Below, piece after piece: positions 45,070-56,610 of a stretch of 64,000 bases of DNA. The notes beneath the pieces were generated by a model. That model had not been told where the DNA came from. It saw nothing but the letters and a program-made list of their open reading frames with translations, and ran no database searches. Each line of letters starts with the position of its first letter. The first letter of the stretch is position 1. Source of the stretch: Isoetes taiwanensis (lineage: Eukaryota > Streptophyta > Lycopodiopsida > Isoetales > Isoetaceae); assembly GCA_021234155.1 (NCBI GenBank), contig JAJEKV010000032.1:13038283-13102282 (forward strand). The letters run 5' to 3'. The translations under genes were made by a program, and so were the position numbers.

Positions 45070-47840
45070 GGAAAATTCCATATATGCCCTTGAAGTTTAT
45101 GAGAGTTCCAAATTTGCCCCTCAAGTTTTGTTAATTCCAAAAATACCCCTCCTATCTACACGAACTAGTTAAGAGAGCTAAAATCTACAAATTCCAAAAA
45201 TACCCTCGTGTTCTTAGTCAGTATTCCAAATTTACCCTTCACATTTTTTGAAATTCCAAACACACAATTGAATCATCAAAATGAAGACAATGAGCGAATT
45301 GTTTTATAATGCAGAATCAAATAATATTTTGTCGAAATGCACAATGAAAGAATACTTTTCCATACCAAATTTCCAGAGATTCCACTTGCAGAATACATCA
45401 GAGACCTACACCATTAACTTATCGGCTCTCGACAACTCTTTCGATTATGCCCTGCTTTACTACAACGACTACAGTGAAGAGGACGTTTTTCCTTGCCATT
45501 ATCTTCTGTCCGAATTCTTCTCTTCCTTGGGCGTCCCGGAGGTCTACGTGTCTTTGGCGGGAGCAATTTCTCATCCCCTTCTTCTTTTTGCCACTGCTCT
45601 CTTGGAAGAAGAGGGTGAATAATGTGAGAATAGGTGTCACAGTATGCTCTCAATGTATATGCGTGAATGGCATATGATTAGATACGATCTTTCTTGAATA
45701 AAATAGTGGCAATTACATGTGAGCATGGTAATCCACTTACTTGCCACACATTGCAAGAGCAAACTCCTGTTTCCATGTTCACCATGTGATTAGACTTTTG
45801 TGACACAATCTCAAACTCATGATAGGTGGCAGGAATAATCCGATAATGCCTAGCGCGTTCATATGCATTCTTGATTTGAAGCTCTGCACTAGCCACAAGC
45901 ATATACGATCCTGCTTCTCCGGCAGCCTGTAAGGTCAACTGGGCTTGTTCTCTACGTTCAAAGAACCATTTCATCAACTTCTGATGTATCAACTCCATCA
46001 TTGGTAGAACAGGTAATTCCCTAGCTTCAAGAATCCATGAGTTGACTGATTCTGCAATGTTGGATGTAAGATGGTCATAGCGGGATCCCTTAAAGTGTGC
46101 ATTTGATCAATGCATGGGTTGGGCCGTGTTAAAAAGCCAAGTAACAGCTTCTGGTTTCATAGCCCGCATTTCTGATATGGCAACATCAAAATCTGATATT
46201 GTTGATGCATAAGCAGCTTTCCAAAGCAACTTTATCAATTCCAAATTCTTGAATTTTTTCCTCATGTTTTCAGATAAGTGACGCATACAATAAGGATGAG
46301 GAACATCTCCAAAAATAGTAGAGACACCTTCAATCAATCCCTTTTGCCTGTCAGATAAGAAGGTTATAGTGTTTGTTGCAGCAAGACTATCATGCAAGTT
46401 TCAAAGAAACCACAACCAGTTATTGTCATTTTCAGCAATAAACACCAAAAGCAATCGAAAGCAATTGCCCAGCTGCATCTATACCTGTAGCAGTCATCAA
46501 GATACCCAAATATCTATTTTTCAGATGCGTTCCATCCAAACCTATAACTTGCCTGCAATTGGCAAATGCAGAAATGCATGCTGCATATGATATGTTACAT
46601 GCGTGTAAACCTGTGATCATCATCATGCTCCACCAAAACTACACTGCCTGGATTACTGCGCAATATTTCACGGCAATACTTTTTCAATGAGGACTAACTT
46701 TCCTCCTGATTTCCGTTGCTCCTCTCTATTGCTAATTCCTTTGCCTGCCATGCTCTTTTCTATGGCACAGTAATACCATCTTCACGCCTCAAATCACCAA
46801 GAATTGAAATTGGGCTATAAGATTGGTCATTAGAAATCTTTTCCACAAACCGTGTTGCTATCCAATTTGCAGTCGCCTCTTTGTTTCCCAAATGCTCAGT
46901 GCCAACATAATTATGATGTCCTGTTAACTTTTTAATTGCACAACTAGGGCCATTACCTACAAGGGAAGCATGCAACTTCCACGGGCATCCTTGAATTTTG
47001 CACTTTACTGTGTACCTCTTCCTGTCAGATGCAATAACACAAAGCTCTACCGCAGAGGAAATGCAAACATTCTTGACATGTGAACGAAGATCTTGCATGG
47101 AATCAAACTTCAATCCCACTTCCAAATCCATACTGCAATATGAAACAGACAGAGTGCATGTATGAGCTTCTATATGGCAGAATACCATTCAAAGGCATAA
47201 GTCATGAATTAACCATGTTAAATGCAAAAGGGATTATGAAGGTTGTGCTTGCCAAAGATTCTAACATGTTGAGAGCTGAAAGAGAATAGAATTATGAAAC
47301 AAATTGCTTACCTGGGATCGAACTAAAAGGAAGCTGAATTAGGGGCCCTTCTTCCTTGTTAAAATCCGGAATGGAAGAAGATGCAATTTCGAAATTGAAA
47401 AGGCTTAGAAGCTGAATTAAGAGTCCTTTTTCTTGATAAGATCATGAATGCCTTGATCAAAGGCATGGAAGAATAGATAACAGTCATGCAATTTCGAAAT
47501 TGAAAAGGGAGATTTTTGTGCCTGTAGAATAATTTTGGAATAAGAAAGCTGAGATTGCTTGCAACTAGGTAATTATCTGGAAAGAAACGAAATGGGGAGG
47601 ACACATTACCTGCATGCAAATTCGTCGATGAATGAATCGAGAGCTTCCAAAGGGTACGAATTCAGGTTTTCTCCAGGTTTTCTCCACCGCTCTTTTCTGC
47701 TCTTCTGTTGCCGCTTTTTTTTTTTTTTTTACTATTTTTAACGGGTATTTGGTTAAGGAAGGGTATATTTGGAATTAAGGAAATTTGAAGGGCAAAATTG
47801 GAAAAGTCATTAAGTTCAGGGGTATTTTTGGAATTTTCCC
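45070..47840 (-). mobile_element. Mutator-like element A, complete, 2771 bp
   Basis: The element starts GGGAAAATTCCATATATGCC and ends with the inverted GGAATTTTCCC, giving imperfect terminal inverted repeats of about 54 bp. It is flanked by the perfect 9-bp duplication TTAAGATTA. One transposase gene fills the minus strand. Ends and duplication are intact, so it could still be moved in trans. Confidence 0.95.
45414..47188 (-). pseudogene. MuDR-type transposase with SWIM zinc finger, a few lesions
   Basis: The N-terminal MuDR DNA-binding domain (47131-46900) reads MDLEVGLKFDSMQDL and CPWKLHASL. The DDE core has VIGLDGTHLK near 46556 (Asp), LSDRQKGL near 46350 (Asp) and SNIAESVNSW near 46055 (Glu), so the triad is kept. 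The SWIM finger is CSCNVWQVSGLPCSH near 45770. The C-terminus has RRPPGRPRKRR and a zinc knuckle CSRCSKAGHNRKSC. Breaks seen: a stop near 46693 in the linker, a frame change near 46435, and a TGA near 46107 where tryptophan is usual. Splice-like sites in the 5' leader (cag|gtaatg about 47610, cag|gtaagc about 47313, acceptor about 47137) suggest 5' UTR introns. Confidence 0.9.
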
Positions 47841-47849
47841 TTAAGATTA
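47841..47849 (+). repeat. 9-bp target-site duplication, right (MULE A)
   Basis: TTAAGATTA, identical to 45061-45069. Confidence 0.95.
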
Positions 47850-48995
47850 TTACGTGAATCATTTTTAACTTCAGTAATAGAGTTTTTGAGTTGTCTAGAT
47901 TTGGCAACCTTGAAAAAGAAGTTTGTACACCCGGAGTCCATATCATTGGAATATTTAATTTTGCATCTAATAGCAGCACCTTTAGCCTCTATCTCTTCAA
48001 TAAGCTTAATCTAAGATGAAGAATAGGGCTTAGAGGATCATTTTGTAAAGCCATTCTAGTGTCTCTCATTTGCTGAAGAAGATTGTTTTTTTCCTCTCTT
48101 AACTTTGTGAAAATGGTTTGACCAAGCCTTTATCTAAGCTTTGGAATTTTTTATATTAGAGTAGAGACCTTCCATAGAGTTATGATCATTAACCCGAGGC
48201 AAATTAGAGTAAAAGACTTTGTATTGATCACAAAAAGACACAGAGTTGGGAAGATTGGTATTAAATTTGTAGGGAATATTACCAGCTCTATGGATAGAAG
48301 TCTGATGATTGGTATCTAGAAATTGAGATTGATGGTCAGAGATAGAGATGGATCTATCACTGACCACATAGGCATTATCTCAGATATTTGAATCAGATGC
48401 ATTGAGATAAAATCTGTCCAGAGCACAATATACTCTTGATTCCCTTATTCTTTTATTGGACCAGAAATATTTAGCAATAGAAGAAGGAATATGAATAAAG
48501 GAGTTACCATCAATCAGATTTTGCCAGTTTATTTTCTCCTGCTTAGTCATGTTGATCTTTTTTCCCAGTTTTTTATCCCAATTTGGGGTATTATTTAAAT
48601 CTTCCCCCCCCCCCCCTCCCCATGATCCAACCATTGATGCTTTGATTCTTGATCCATTTGTTTAAATTTAGCCGAGAGAGCCTCCCTATCTTTAGGATTA
48701 GTAGAAGCATAGATATTAATAATACCAAATCTCTTATTCCTTGAACATTTGTAGAAATCTAGATTTTGAATATTCTTCCAAATCATCGGTACCACACAGA
48801 GGTTCCACATGCTTCAATCCAAATAGAAGAACTACCAGGGATTATCCAATCACCTAGGTTAGCACATTCAAATTTTTGTAACTTAAGCTCTTGCAGAAGG
48901 ATAATGTTAACATTATAAGTTTTTAGCTAGGAAATCACTCTTCTTCTTTTTAGGGCACCTTTGATGCCTCTAAGGTTCCAACAAATAATTTTCAT
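47850..48995 (-). pseudogene. LINE ORF2: AP-endonuclease domain
   Basis: The start at 48995 reads MKIICWNLRGIKGALKRRR, the classic beginning of LINE ORF2, followed by IILLQELKLQKFE with the catalytic glutamate. Further along are IINIYASTNPKDREAL, an expanded poly-G in place of the GGDFN motif (C-run at 48605-48617), and SISDHQSQFL near 48305 with the SDH catalytic histidine. A TAG follows RRRVIS. The region then runs through helical linker sequence to the Mutator insertion and continues at 45060-44961 (NKPDEIFSFYSSSYSKLF). The enzyme would nick chromosomal DNA to start reverse transcription. Confidence 0.8.
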
Positions 48996-50384
48996 TGAAA
49001 GAAAATGTACAAGAAAGTTGGATAGATAGGATAAATACTTTTGGATTTCTTTCCTCTCTTTTCTTTTTTATTTTTACTTCGAGTGTTACTAGCAGGGCAT
49101 TTTTTGGGGCAGAAATAGTAGGTTTTTTTATCCCTTTAGATTTCTTGGAGAAGATGTCTGAGTTTATATTTTCAACAGGACTATAAATATTTAAATAGTA
49201 TTCATGGTCCCAATTATTTTTTCCACTTTGATTACTATTTTCTTTATTGCTCTCAATGTCAGAGTCACTCTCATTTTCAGATAAAAAGCCACCAGGGATA
49301 AACTCAAAAAGTTTATTAGTTGGGGGGAGGTTAGAATTCAAATCAGCAACTGCAATGATATTAGAATTAGAATTTTTTTTAATTTGTTATAGGATTGAAC
49401 ACTTGCCTAACAAGTAGCTCCTCAGCTTTCTTTGGAGTGCTCACATTTGTTGTATCCTCTAGGGTTTCTGATAAATAATCTCTATCATTTGATTGCTGAA
49501 TATTTCTTTCATGATCTATTTCATCCTCTTTTCCCTTATCAGTGCCAACTGGATCTGCCTCCACTTCCTGTACCACTATTTCAGCACTATTTTCCTTTTT
49601 CTTAGCAAAATCAATGGATGCCAACTGCTAAGCAATTTCCATGAAAATGGAAGGGTAACTCTGAGGAGGGTTATCAGAGGATTCAAGAGAAGATAAATCA
49701 ATGAGGTCTATGAAACTGGGGGTTATAGTTTTTCCGGTTTTAGGAGGGGAGAAAGAAATACGCAATTTATTAGAGAAGGTAATGGTTGAGCTTCATTTTT
49801 CGAATGCAAAAGATCTATTTGGTCTGTAGATTTGTTAGCAAGAACACCAAATTGATTAGGACGGAAAACTACCTCCTCATCATCCTCAGAAAATGATATA
49901 ACTTTATCCATTTCTCTTGAGACCTTTTGAGATTCAAAAATATGGACTTAATGCTGCTCACTAAGGTCTCCTGTTTGATTGATACTGGATCAGCAACTTT
50001 CAGATCAACATCACTTTGAGCATTGCTTTTGCAATTATTGATTTTTGCTTCTTTGGGAGCCTAGTTAACTTTGCTTACATGTGGCTCATTGATTCTTAGA
50101 GAGTATTTGCTTTGAATTTTCTTAGTTAATGAATCTCTCGTACCTTTGGTTAGAATCCAAATTAAAGGAATGCTTTGTGGCTTTGAAGCCAAGGTCAAAG
50201 TTTTATCATAAACCTGAGTCTTGGAGTCCCTAGCAATCTGTGAGAGAGTTGAATGGAGATCTAAGGTATCGTCTTTCTCATAACCAACCTTAGCTTTACC
50301 CTTCATCTTATATCTTTGAGCATCTGTTAGTTGAATTGTAGTGGAAGAGGTATTAGTGAGAGTACTATTCCTCTGTAATAGTGG
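48996..50384 (-). pseudogene. LINE ORF1, C-terminal part
   Basis: A chain of minus-strand frames (50384-50061, 49911-49723, 49624-49379, 49341-48996) is rich in Ser, Asn, Glu and Lys, as in the disordered tail of plant LINE ORF1. Short recognisable pieces are KGKAKVGYEKDDTL and FGVLANKSTDQIDLL. The segment FGVLANK is typical of the ORF1 tail just before ORF2. Confidence 0.6.
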
Positions 50385-50439
50385 GGATTTTTTTTGCTCT
50401 CTCCATTCTCCATTCTGTGGGCCGGATGGAGGGCTAGAG

Positions 50440-52044
50440 AGTCTTGGGCCCTCACCCAGGCAGGATTCAGACCCCGGCACTCAACCATTGACCACATTTT
50501 CACGTTGCGAACTCTGATTGAAGACAGCAGGAACCGCCGTCAGGATCTATATTGTTGCTTTGTGGATTTTGCGAAGGCATTTGACACCGTGCCTCGGGAA
50601 AAACTATGGGCAAGCTGCACCTTGGTGGGGGTTCTGTAGATTTGCGAATGCGATTAATACGAGGCTATATGAAAGATGCTCGGGTGGGTTGCGGCGGAAC
50701 AAGCCAACCATTTGATAGTAGTATCGGGGTTCGTCGGGGATGCCCCTCTCCCCAACATTGTTTGGGCTTTACATTGATCAATTGGAGCTGGCTGGCTTGG
50801 CGATAATGGGGCGATGGAGCTCACCTTCTCTATCGGATCATCGGGACGGTTAATATATCTGATGATGTGGACCTTCTAGCTTACACACTGCGGATATGCA
50901 GCGACATCTCGATGCCACGGACACATTACATGGCGGCGATATATGGCGTCAACTGGCCAAGACTAAGGTGGTTTTCATATCATCTTCACGTCGGTAGGGT
51001 CCCCTCCTTGAGTTACCAAGGGCGAATGTGGAAGTTGCATCCACATACAAGTATTTGGGAGTGGAGTTTCCTTCTACTATGCCTTTGGGACACATCCATA
51101 CGACTCACGAGTGGCGGCGGTGGAAGGCACTATATGCAATGCAAAACAATAGTCATAGAGCAGAGTTGTATGATTGGGCCCATCAGTCACACCTGTGCAA
51201 GGTCTTAGTAGAGCATGTCCTTTTATACGGGGTGGAAGTATGGGGCCCAGTAGTATCACTTGCTACTTGGAATGACTTGGAGCAGGTCCAGAAAGCCTTC
51301 TTAGTGCGAGCACTAGGGGTGAAGTCCACAGTCCCATATCAAATTCTACTGCAGGAGACAGGATTCTTACCTCTTCAGAGGGCGGCCCTTGATCGCCACA
51401 TTGTCTATTTTCAGAAGGTGGTCAATATGGACGATGCCCGTCTCCCTAAACTAGCTTATATCATGGCAATGGGGCCGCAGCGCCTCAAGGCCTGCTGGAG
51501 GGAAAAGAGAGCTCAATGGTTGGTTAGATGGAATGTGCAGGAGCACAGGTGCATACATATGCAAACAGAGGCAGATCATCATAGCTTGAGGCAATATCTT
51601 GACGCTTGCTTCCTCAGCAAGCTTTGGGATGCCAATGCCCTTGAACATGTCAAGACAACACACTATCAGCGCCACATAAATCCCACATTGGAACGAGGCC
51701 CGCAATGCTACCTGCGTACCCACTTGCCCATGAAAAGGCGCAGACTCATTGCCTCCATTCGCACGGGGGCACATCATCTTCGAATTGAGACGGGCAGATG
51801 GATTGGTGAGCCATGCCAGGACAGGCTCTGTCAATGCTGCCAAATGGGAGTCATTGAGGATGAATCTCATACCCTTCAAAGTTGCCCAACATATGATCAA
51901 ATTCGGACGTGCTATGCTGAGTTGGTCAGGCCTGGCCAGCCATTACATGTGACATTGAGCACAGCATCTGTACGGGTGCTGGGATCATACCTTCAGGAGG
52001 CTATGGACATGCGAGATCAGCTATGTCCTCAGGCACACACTTGA
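50440..52044 (+). pseudogene. LINE reverse transcriptase and C-terminal zinc domain
   Basis: Reverse transcriptase is visible as QAGFRPRHSTIDHIFTLRT, then LYCCFVDFAKAFDTVPREK with the first catalytic aspartate, then IGVRRGCPSPQ. The polymerase YxDD box is lost in a frame break near 50870. From 51028 a clean 338-codon frame gives VASTYKYLGVEF, then ALYAMQNN, and the C-terminal domain LRTHLPMKRRRLIASIRTG. That domain includes the finger CQCCQMGVIEDESHTLQSC (C-x2-C, H, C). The same C-terminal domain recurs at 60515-60033 and 61188-60775. Confidence 0.85.
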
Positions 52045-52090
52045 CATGTGTATATACATTGATGTATACTTGTACAGTTTGACAGCATTC

Positions 52091-52160
52091 TTATTACTGC
52101 CACGGTTTTTCCCTCGAAAACCCTTCGGGGCGGGGGATTTTTAACCCGGACAGTAATAAG
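52091..52160 (+). promoter_or_regulatory. LINE 3' UTR hairpin
   Basis: CTTATTACTG and CAGTAATAAG form a perfect 10-bp outer stem. Inside are ctcgaaaacccttcgggg and gggggatttttaaccc, which also pair. The structure is repeated in LINE copy 2 and, with a different outer stem, at 19338-19414. It is probably the recognition signal for the reverse transcriptase. Confidence 0.75.
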
Positions 52161-52235
52161 TTTGCTGCGCTCCTTGTGGGTCCCATAGGCCGATTGGCCT
52201 CAGTGGACGATAAAAAATCATTCTCATTCTCATTC

Positions 52236-53043
52236 TCTTTGCAATTCTTTTTGCACTGCCATTAACTCTCGTCAGCGAGTCTCTTGGAGTTTCCTTATCA
52301 GTCAGACAATCATTGTTCATATCTGCTTTGCAGTCTATACCAAAAATGTCTAGAACAACATTTAATACAATTTAACCCAGCCCATCTTAGATCCAGAATA
52401 GCTTTTTGGCCAAAGCAATCAGCGAAGGGTATAGTTGAAGGAATTTCCTTGGATAGATCCAATTGGACATAGGCTACTGGAGGTTTGTATGGAGCATAGA
52501 CAGTAGAAATATAGGTATCAATGGAATTGAAATGAGATTTAAAAGAATCTTCATTCCAATAGATTGGGCTAAGGCCATAGAGCGATGTAGTTTGAAAGAG
52601 ATTTCATTTTTTTCATAAACCATGTGGGAATTTAGATGAATATCGTGAATTGTGGCAAGTTTAGGAGGTATTTGTGGCTGCTCTAGTTGAAGGTTCTCAT
52701 CCCAAATCACATCTGAATTAACTTCATTGATAGGCCGAGGAGTACCATAAGGCTCAGGAATCCCTATGGTAGGATCAACTATAGGAGTGATCCCATATAG
52801 GCTTGGATCTTTGGAATAATTATACTAATTCGGAATATGATCAGATAAAGAATCCATGAGCTTCTTTTGCAGGGAAAAGTCGCTGAAATTGCCAAAAGGA
52901 ATGAAACCAGAGGTCTTCGAGACAATTTTCTTCAGATCAGAGCATAGTGTAGTCCGATCAACTTCTTGAAGTGCCAAAAAACATTGAAGAAAGGGCAAGG
53001 TTTTTGGATTTAGGGTAAATTGCTTCTTTACGTTGGCCATCAT
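52236..53043 (-). pseudogene. LINE ORF1, N-terminal part (DUF4283-like and zinc knuckle region)
   Basis: The ATG at about 53040 (MANVKKQFTLNPKTLPFL) opens an ORF with TLCSDLKKIVSKTSGFIPFG. A proline-rich stretch follows, then QLDLSKEIPSTIPFADCFG and WAGLNCIKCCSRHFW, which match the pre-knuckle and zinc-knuckle layout of plant LINE ORF1 although the last cysteine is not clear. A stop at 52829 and further frame changes break it. The reading continues beyond the inserted LINE at 50384. Confidence 0.6.
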
Positions 53044-54577
53044 AAAGTTCAGGAGAAAGCAACAAGGGGGAAATTAGCATGAAGAGAGCAGGGGAGAGCC
53101 GAAGAGAAAGGAGGAGAGATAGGGAAAAGAAAAGGATTACAGAAAAGGGAGCAATTTTAGATTAATTTGGAGTTGAATACCTCATAAATTGTAATAAAGC
53201 TCGATCTATACATTCAAATTAAGAAGAGAATACCTTCACGTATATATGATGCTTAGACCAGTGGCAATGAACTCAAAAAATTCCAGTAGCCGGACAATCT
53301 TTATCACCAACAAATTCTTCCAACCAAGATTCTATGATCTGGGTTTCAAAATCTTCACTGCTTGGTTCAATTAAGAATTCAGGGCAAAAAAGCTCTTCTG
53401 GGAAGATTTGATGAGTTATAAGATTATCCGATCAGAAAGGAAACCACAGGTTAATCTTTTGCCATCAATCAAGATTGCAAAGATTTTAGTATCCATTTGG
53501 AGCTGTTCCAATCAGGACTCATATGGACTGCTAGCCTCTACCAGGCTAGCTATCAAATTTGAGAAAAGTGAGACTTAAAGAAGGTCAAATTCAAGAAATT
53601 CAGCCTAGTTTTGGCAAGAAAGTGTTTCGAACAGAATAAGTTTGAGAAAGACAATTTTCAAGAAAAAAGGCGCACGATATTTTTCCGCCAGCAGGACATT
53701 GCTTGAAGAATTAGAACTTGGTTGTGCCACAAAAAAGTTGGATCTGTTGGCGTGTATTTCATTACCAAGTGCTTTCATTAAGAAAGCACTTGGTAATTGA
53801 AAGCACTTGGTAATGAAATGCACTTAAGGTAGGTGATGAAAGATGGAAGATATACCTGTAAAAACAGCGATGCTTGACTAAGTAACTTGGTGTAGAGATA
53901 GCTTTCTCAAAACCACTTTCAGTGTTCTTTCATGAAATTTCTGCGGGCCCACCAGCCAAGTCAAAGCTTTTTATTACCTAAAATGTTCCTTAATCGTCAA
54001 TTAGCAGCGAATGTTTTAAAAAATAAGTAGCACAATATTCTCTCTTTAGACAATCAAGAAGTGCTATGGTTACACCTGAAATCGGCAGTAGATGTTTCAG
54101 AAACATGAGTAGTACCATTTTCTCTCTTTGCATAATCAGGAAGCACTATGGGTGTCATCTACTGCAAGTACCAATATAAATCATGTGTTTAGCATTTAAA
54201 ATCTCACTAAATTTAAAGACATGGTCCTATAAAAAATCGCAGGCATAAAGACAGGAGATCCCCAACAGAATTTCATGTTTTTAAACATAGAGAAATAATC
54301 TACCATCAAATGAATCCTAAACTTATTGGGCTGAGTAAGCACATCATAATTGCAACATGCAAGACAGAGGCAAGATCGAATGTATGGCAAAGCATTTGCA
54401 CCACTCTTGATTAAAATTAGACTAAATGGAGAGGGAGATAACATGCATGCAAAAGACACAACCAATTAGATAATGTGCACTGCAAGATTGGAACGTCTCT
54501 GCATGCAAAAAAATTGAACATCGTTAAAAATTATAACCATCCAAGGACGATTTGTCAACATAAACAACTAAATATAC
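53044..54577. other. LINE 5' UTR and intergenic sequence
   Basis: The first part is probably LINE leader. No gene is recognised further on. Confidence 0.4.
53756..53819. repeat. inverted repeat with duplicated arm
   Basis: ATTTCATTACCAAGTGCTTTC (53756-53776) pairs with AAAGCACTTGGTAAT at 53783-53797 and again with aaagcacttggtaatgaaat at 53800-53819. Two alternative hairpins are possible. Confidence 0.85.
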
Positions 54578-54813
54578 CTGGCCAAAACCTCGTCAAGGTT
54601 CTCCAAATAGACGTGGTTAATTGCATAGAATTCTTTTCGGGCTCCCATGTAAATGGGTAATGATGAAACCCATGGTGGTAAATGAGCCAATCGAATATTT
54701 GCAAACAAGTGTAGCACAGAGGCCTGCAGTGTGAATTCCAAGCTGCATATCCTCTTTTCTGAAGTCTCCACTGTCGTATCATGCAATGGTCTACTCCAAA
54801 TTATGGTTCTGAT
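54578..54813 (-). CDS. orphan internal exon of an unrecognised gene
   Basis: Acceptor tctgtag and donor gccag|gtatat enclose 78 open codons, starting IRTIIWSRPLHDTTVE and including LHLFANIRLAHLPPWV and FYAINHVYLENLDEVLAR. The composition is that of a real globular protein. I do not recognise the family and find no partner exons with confidence. It may belong to the same decayed locus as 55155-55243. Confidence 0.4.
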
Positions 54814-55154
54814 CTACAGAAGAAAGAGGTGAACTCCCAAATCAAGCAAGTCAGTAAAAACATTGAACTTCAACAAAAACATTGCATGCTATTAAGTGTT
54901 GTTCATCTATGCAGAAAGGAAGCTTTTCTAAGGCCTCCACATTAGTGTCGTATTTTGCAGCTACATCTAGAGAATATCAAATTTATAAACTCAATTCCAA
55001 TCTAACTAACCTCACAGCTACATATATACTATATTTAAGGATGCATACAATGATCCCCAAGGCCTCTACATTGATTTTATGTTACATCAACCAATACACA
55101 GAACAACTATTTCTCCTACCAAAAAAGAAGCCAATGAACGGATGTTAAGTTTAC

Positions 55155-55243
55155 CTGCAGCTTAGTCAGGATCTATGCAACGTCATAATCTCTAGCTAGA
55201 CCAAGAAGTGCATGACCAGCAAGTGCACGAATGCAATCAAGTC
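55155..55243 (-). pseudogene. DCAF1-like exon with nonsense codon
   Basis: Splice sites ccttcag| and ctgcag|gtaaac bound 29 codons reading LDCIRALAGHALLGLARD, then a TAG, then ILTKLQ. From memory this resembles the helical-repeat region of plant DCAF1, a substrate receptor of CUL4-DDB1 ubiquitin ligases. The TAG falls inside the conserved stretch, so this copy is dead. Confidence 0.4.
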
Positions 55244-55529
55244 CTGAAGGACACAACACTGTTTTTTGAATAAAATCTGACTTGAGATAAAAGGAATATC
55301 ACCCTTGCACCAATTGGGAGAGCTTGGCCCAATTATTCTCCCTAAAGAACCATGATAACGCACAAATCCATAATTTGTACATGTATTCTTCCATCCTGAA
55401 ATGAGAAACAGAAGAGCTTATTACCGATTGTGTAGGGCAACAAACAAAAGATGAAGTAACTTACTGAGAGATGTTATTGAATCATGCAGCTATCACAAGT
55501 TCACCATGTTGACTATCATGTAATTAATG

Positions 55530-56096
55530 TACTCTAAAGTATGGCACTTCGATTGGGCAATTCAGTGAATCTCTATTTTGTATCACATCATAGACTTTAC
55601 GTGCCGCCTCAAAGTTATCACATTTTGTATACATATCAAACAGAGCGTTACGAAGTGCAATACAGTCCTAATGCCATTATTAGCCCGCACCGCCTTATGG
55701 GCATAACTGCAACCTTGCTCCATAAATGCTGCAAGCCTACAGTTGGAGCTGGCCCAAGAGAAATCCTTGCATCCCCAACCAATGCACACAATGGGGATGC
55801 TAACACGCTTGCATTACCATCTCCCTTGGTTGTCCCATAAGATACCTTCATGCTAAAGATCCACATTCTTAATAGTAACTAAAGAAGCCGGGCATATTAG
55901 ATGCCTTGCGAGGGACATGCACTACAATGACAATATTCCATGAAAATTCGTTTGTTTCTGACAATTTATGAGAAGTATGTGTTGCATCTTCTAACGCCCC
56001 ACACTTGCTATAGAGCTCTAACACAAATAATCGTTGGTATTCAGCACACCTACTTGCCCTTTCAATATGGAACAAATTAGTGCAGAGCAATACCAA
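55530..56096 (-). pseudogene. pentatricopeptide repeat (PPR) protein remnant
   Basis: Two PPR-type blocks are clear: FVLELYSKCGALEDATHT with NEFSWNIVI near 56040-55930, and ALRNALFDMYTKCDNFEAA with KVYDVIQNRDSL near 55650-55580. Between them the frame changes at least twice and stops occur. PPR proteins bind organelle RNA in plastids or mitochondria, and plants have hundreds. This one has lost most of its repeats. Confidence 0.65.
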
Positions 56097-56601
56097 TGAC
56101 CAAAGTCAATCGAGAATTCTAAAACTAACGAAGTTAACAAAGCGAATAAGTGCCTTACATTTTTCATTCAAGAGTAAAATTTTCCCAAGGTAACTAACGG
56201 ATACTTGAAGACCTTTGCAATTGCAAGAATCCTCCCAAATGCTCTTATGAATAAAATGTAATGAAAATTGTATTTATCGTGTTGTTGTGGCGATTGCCCT
56301 ATGCCGGTGAAGAAAGCATATATAGGATAATCTAGAAGCTCACACATTCGATTGATTTGCATAGCTATAATGTAGCAAATGGAGTCTCCAACTCTGGTAG
56401 TTCGTCATGGCAGAAAAACCCTAGAATCAGCTTTGATAAATGAAAGAAGTACGCAAGTTGTTCTTGGTCAAAGAAAATAAAGTATAATGTGGCAAATACA
56501 CAGGAGCAAAAAACACGGAATAAGAATACATAGCCATTAAGCATAAGAACTCCACTTGCAGACTGAAAGAACTCTAATTTAGATCAAAACGAAACAAGAT
56601 A
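56097..56601. other. no gene recognised
   Basis: Spacer between the PPR remnant and Mutator element B. Confidence 0.4.
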
Positions 56602-56610
56602 TAAAAATAA
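56602..56610 (+). repeat. 9-bp target-site duplication, left (MULE B)
   Basis: TAAAAATAA, identical to 58063-58071. Confidence 0.92.

Larger units (their letters stand above)
50385..52235 (+). mobile_element. 5'-truncated LINE copy 1 (reverse transcriptase and C-terminal domain)
   Basis: Inserted in the opposite sense within ORF1 of the older LINE. It keeps part of the reverse transcriptase, the C-terminal zinc domain and the 3' UTR with hairpin, and ends in an ATTCTC-repeat tail (about 52219-52238). A gcaaag/gcaaaa sequence (minus-strand sense) flanks both ends and may be a short target duplication. Confidence 0.85.
44961..53043 (-). mobile_element. old L1-type LINE, minus strand, invaded by two other elements
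   Basis: Read from 53043 leftwards: ORF1 (DUF4283-like, then zinc-knuckle region), ORF2 endonuclease starting at 48995, and sequence leading to the reverse transcriptase, which is cut off at the copia boundary near 44961. A plus-strand LINE fragment (about 50385-52235) and a Mutator element (45070-47840) interrupt it. The coding sense resumes on the far side of each insert. Confidence 0.75.
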
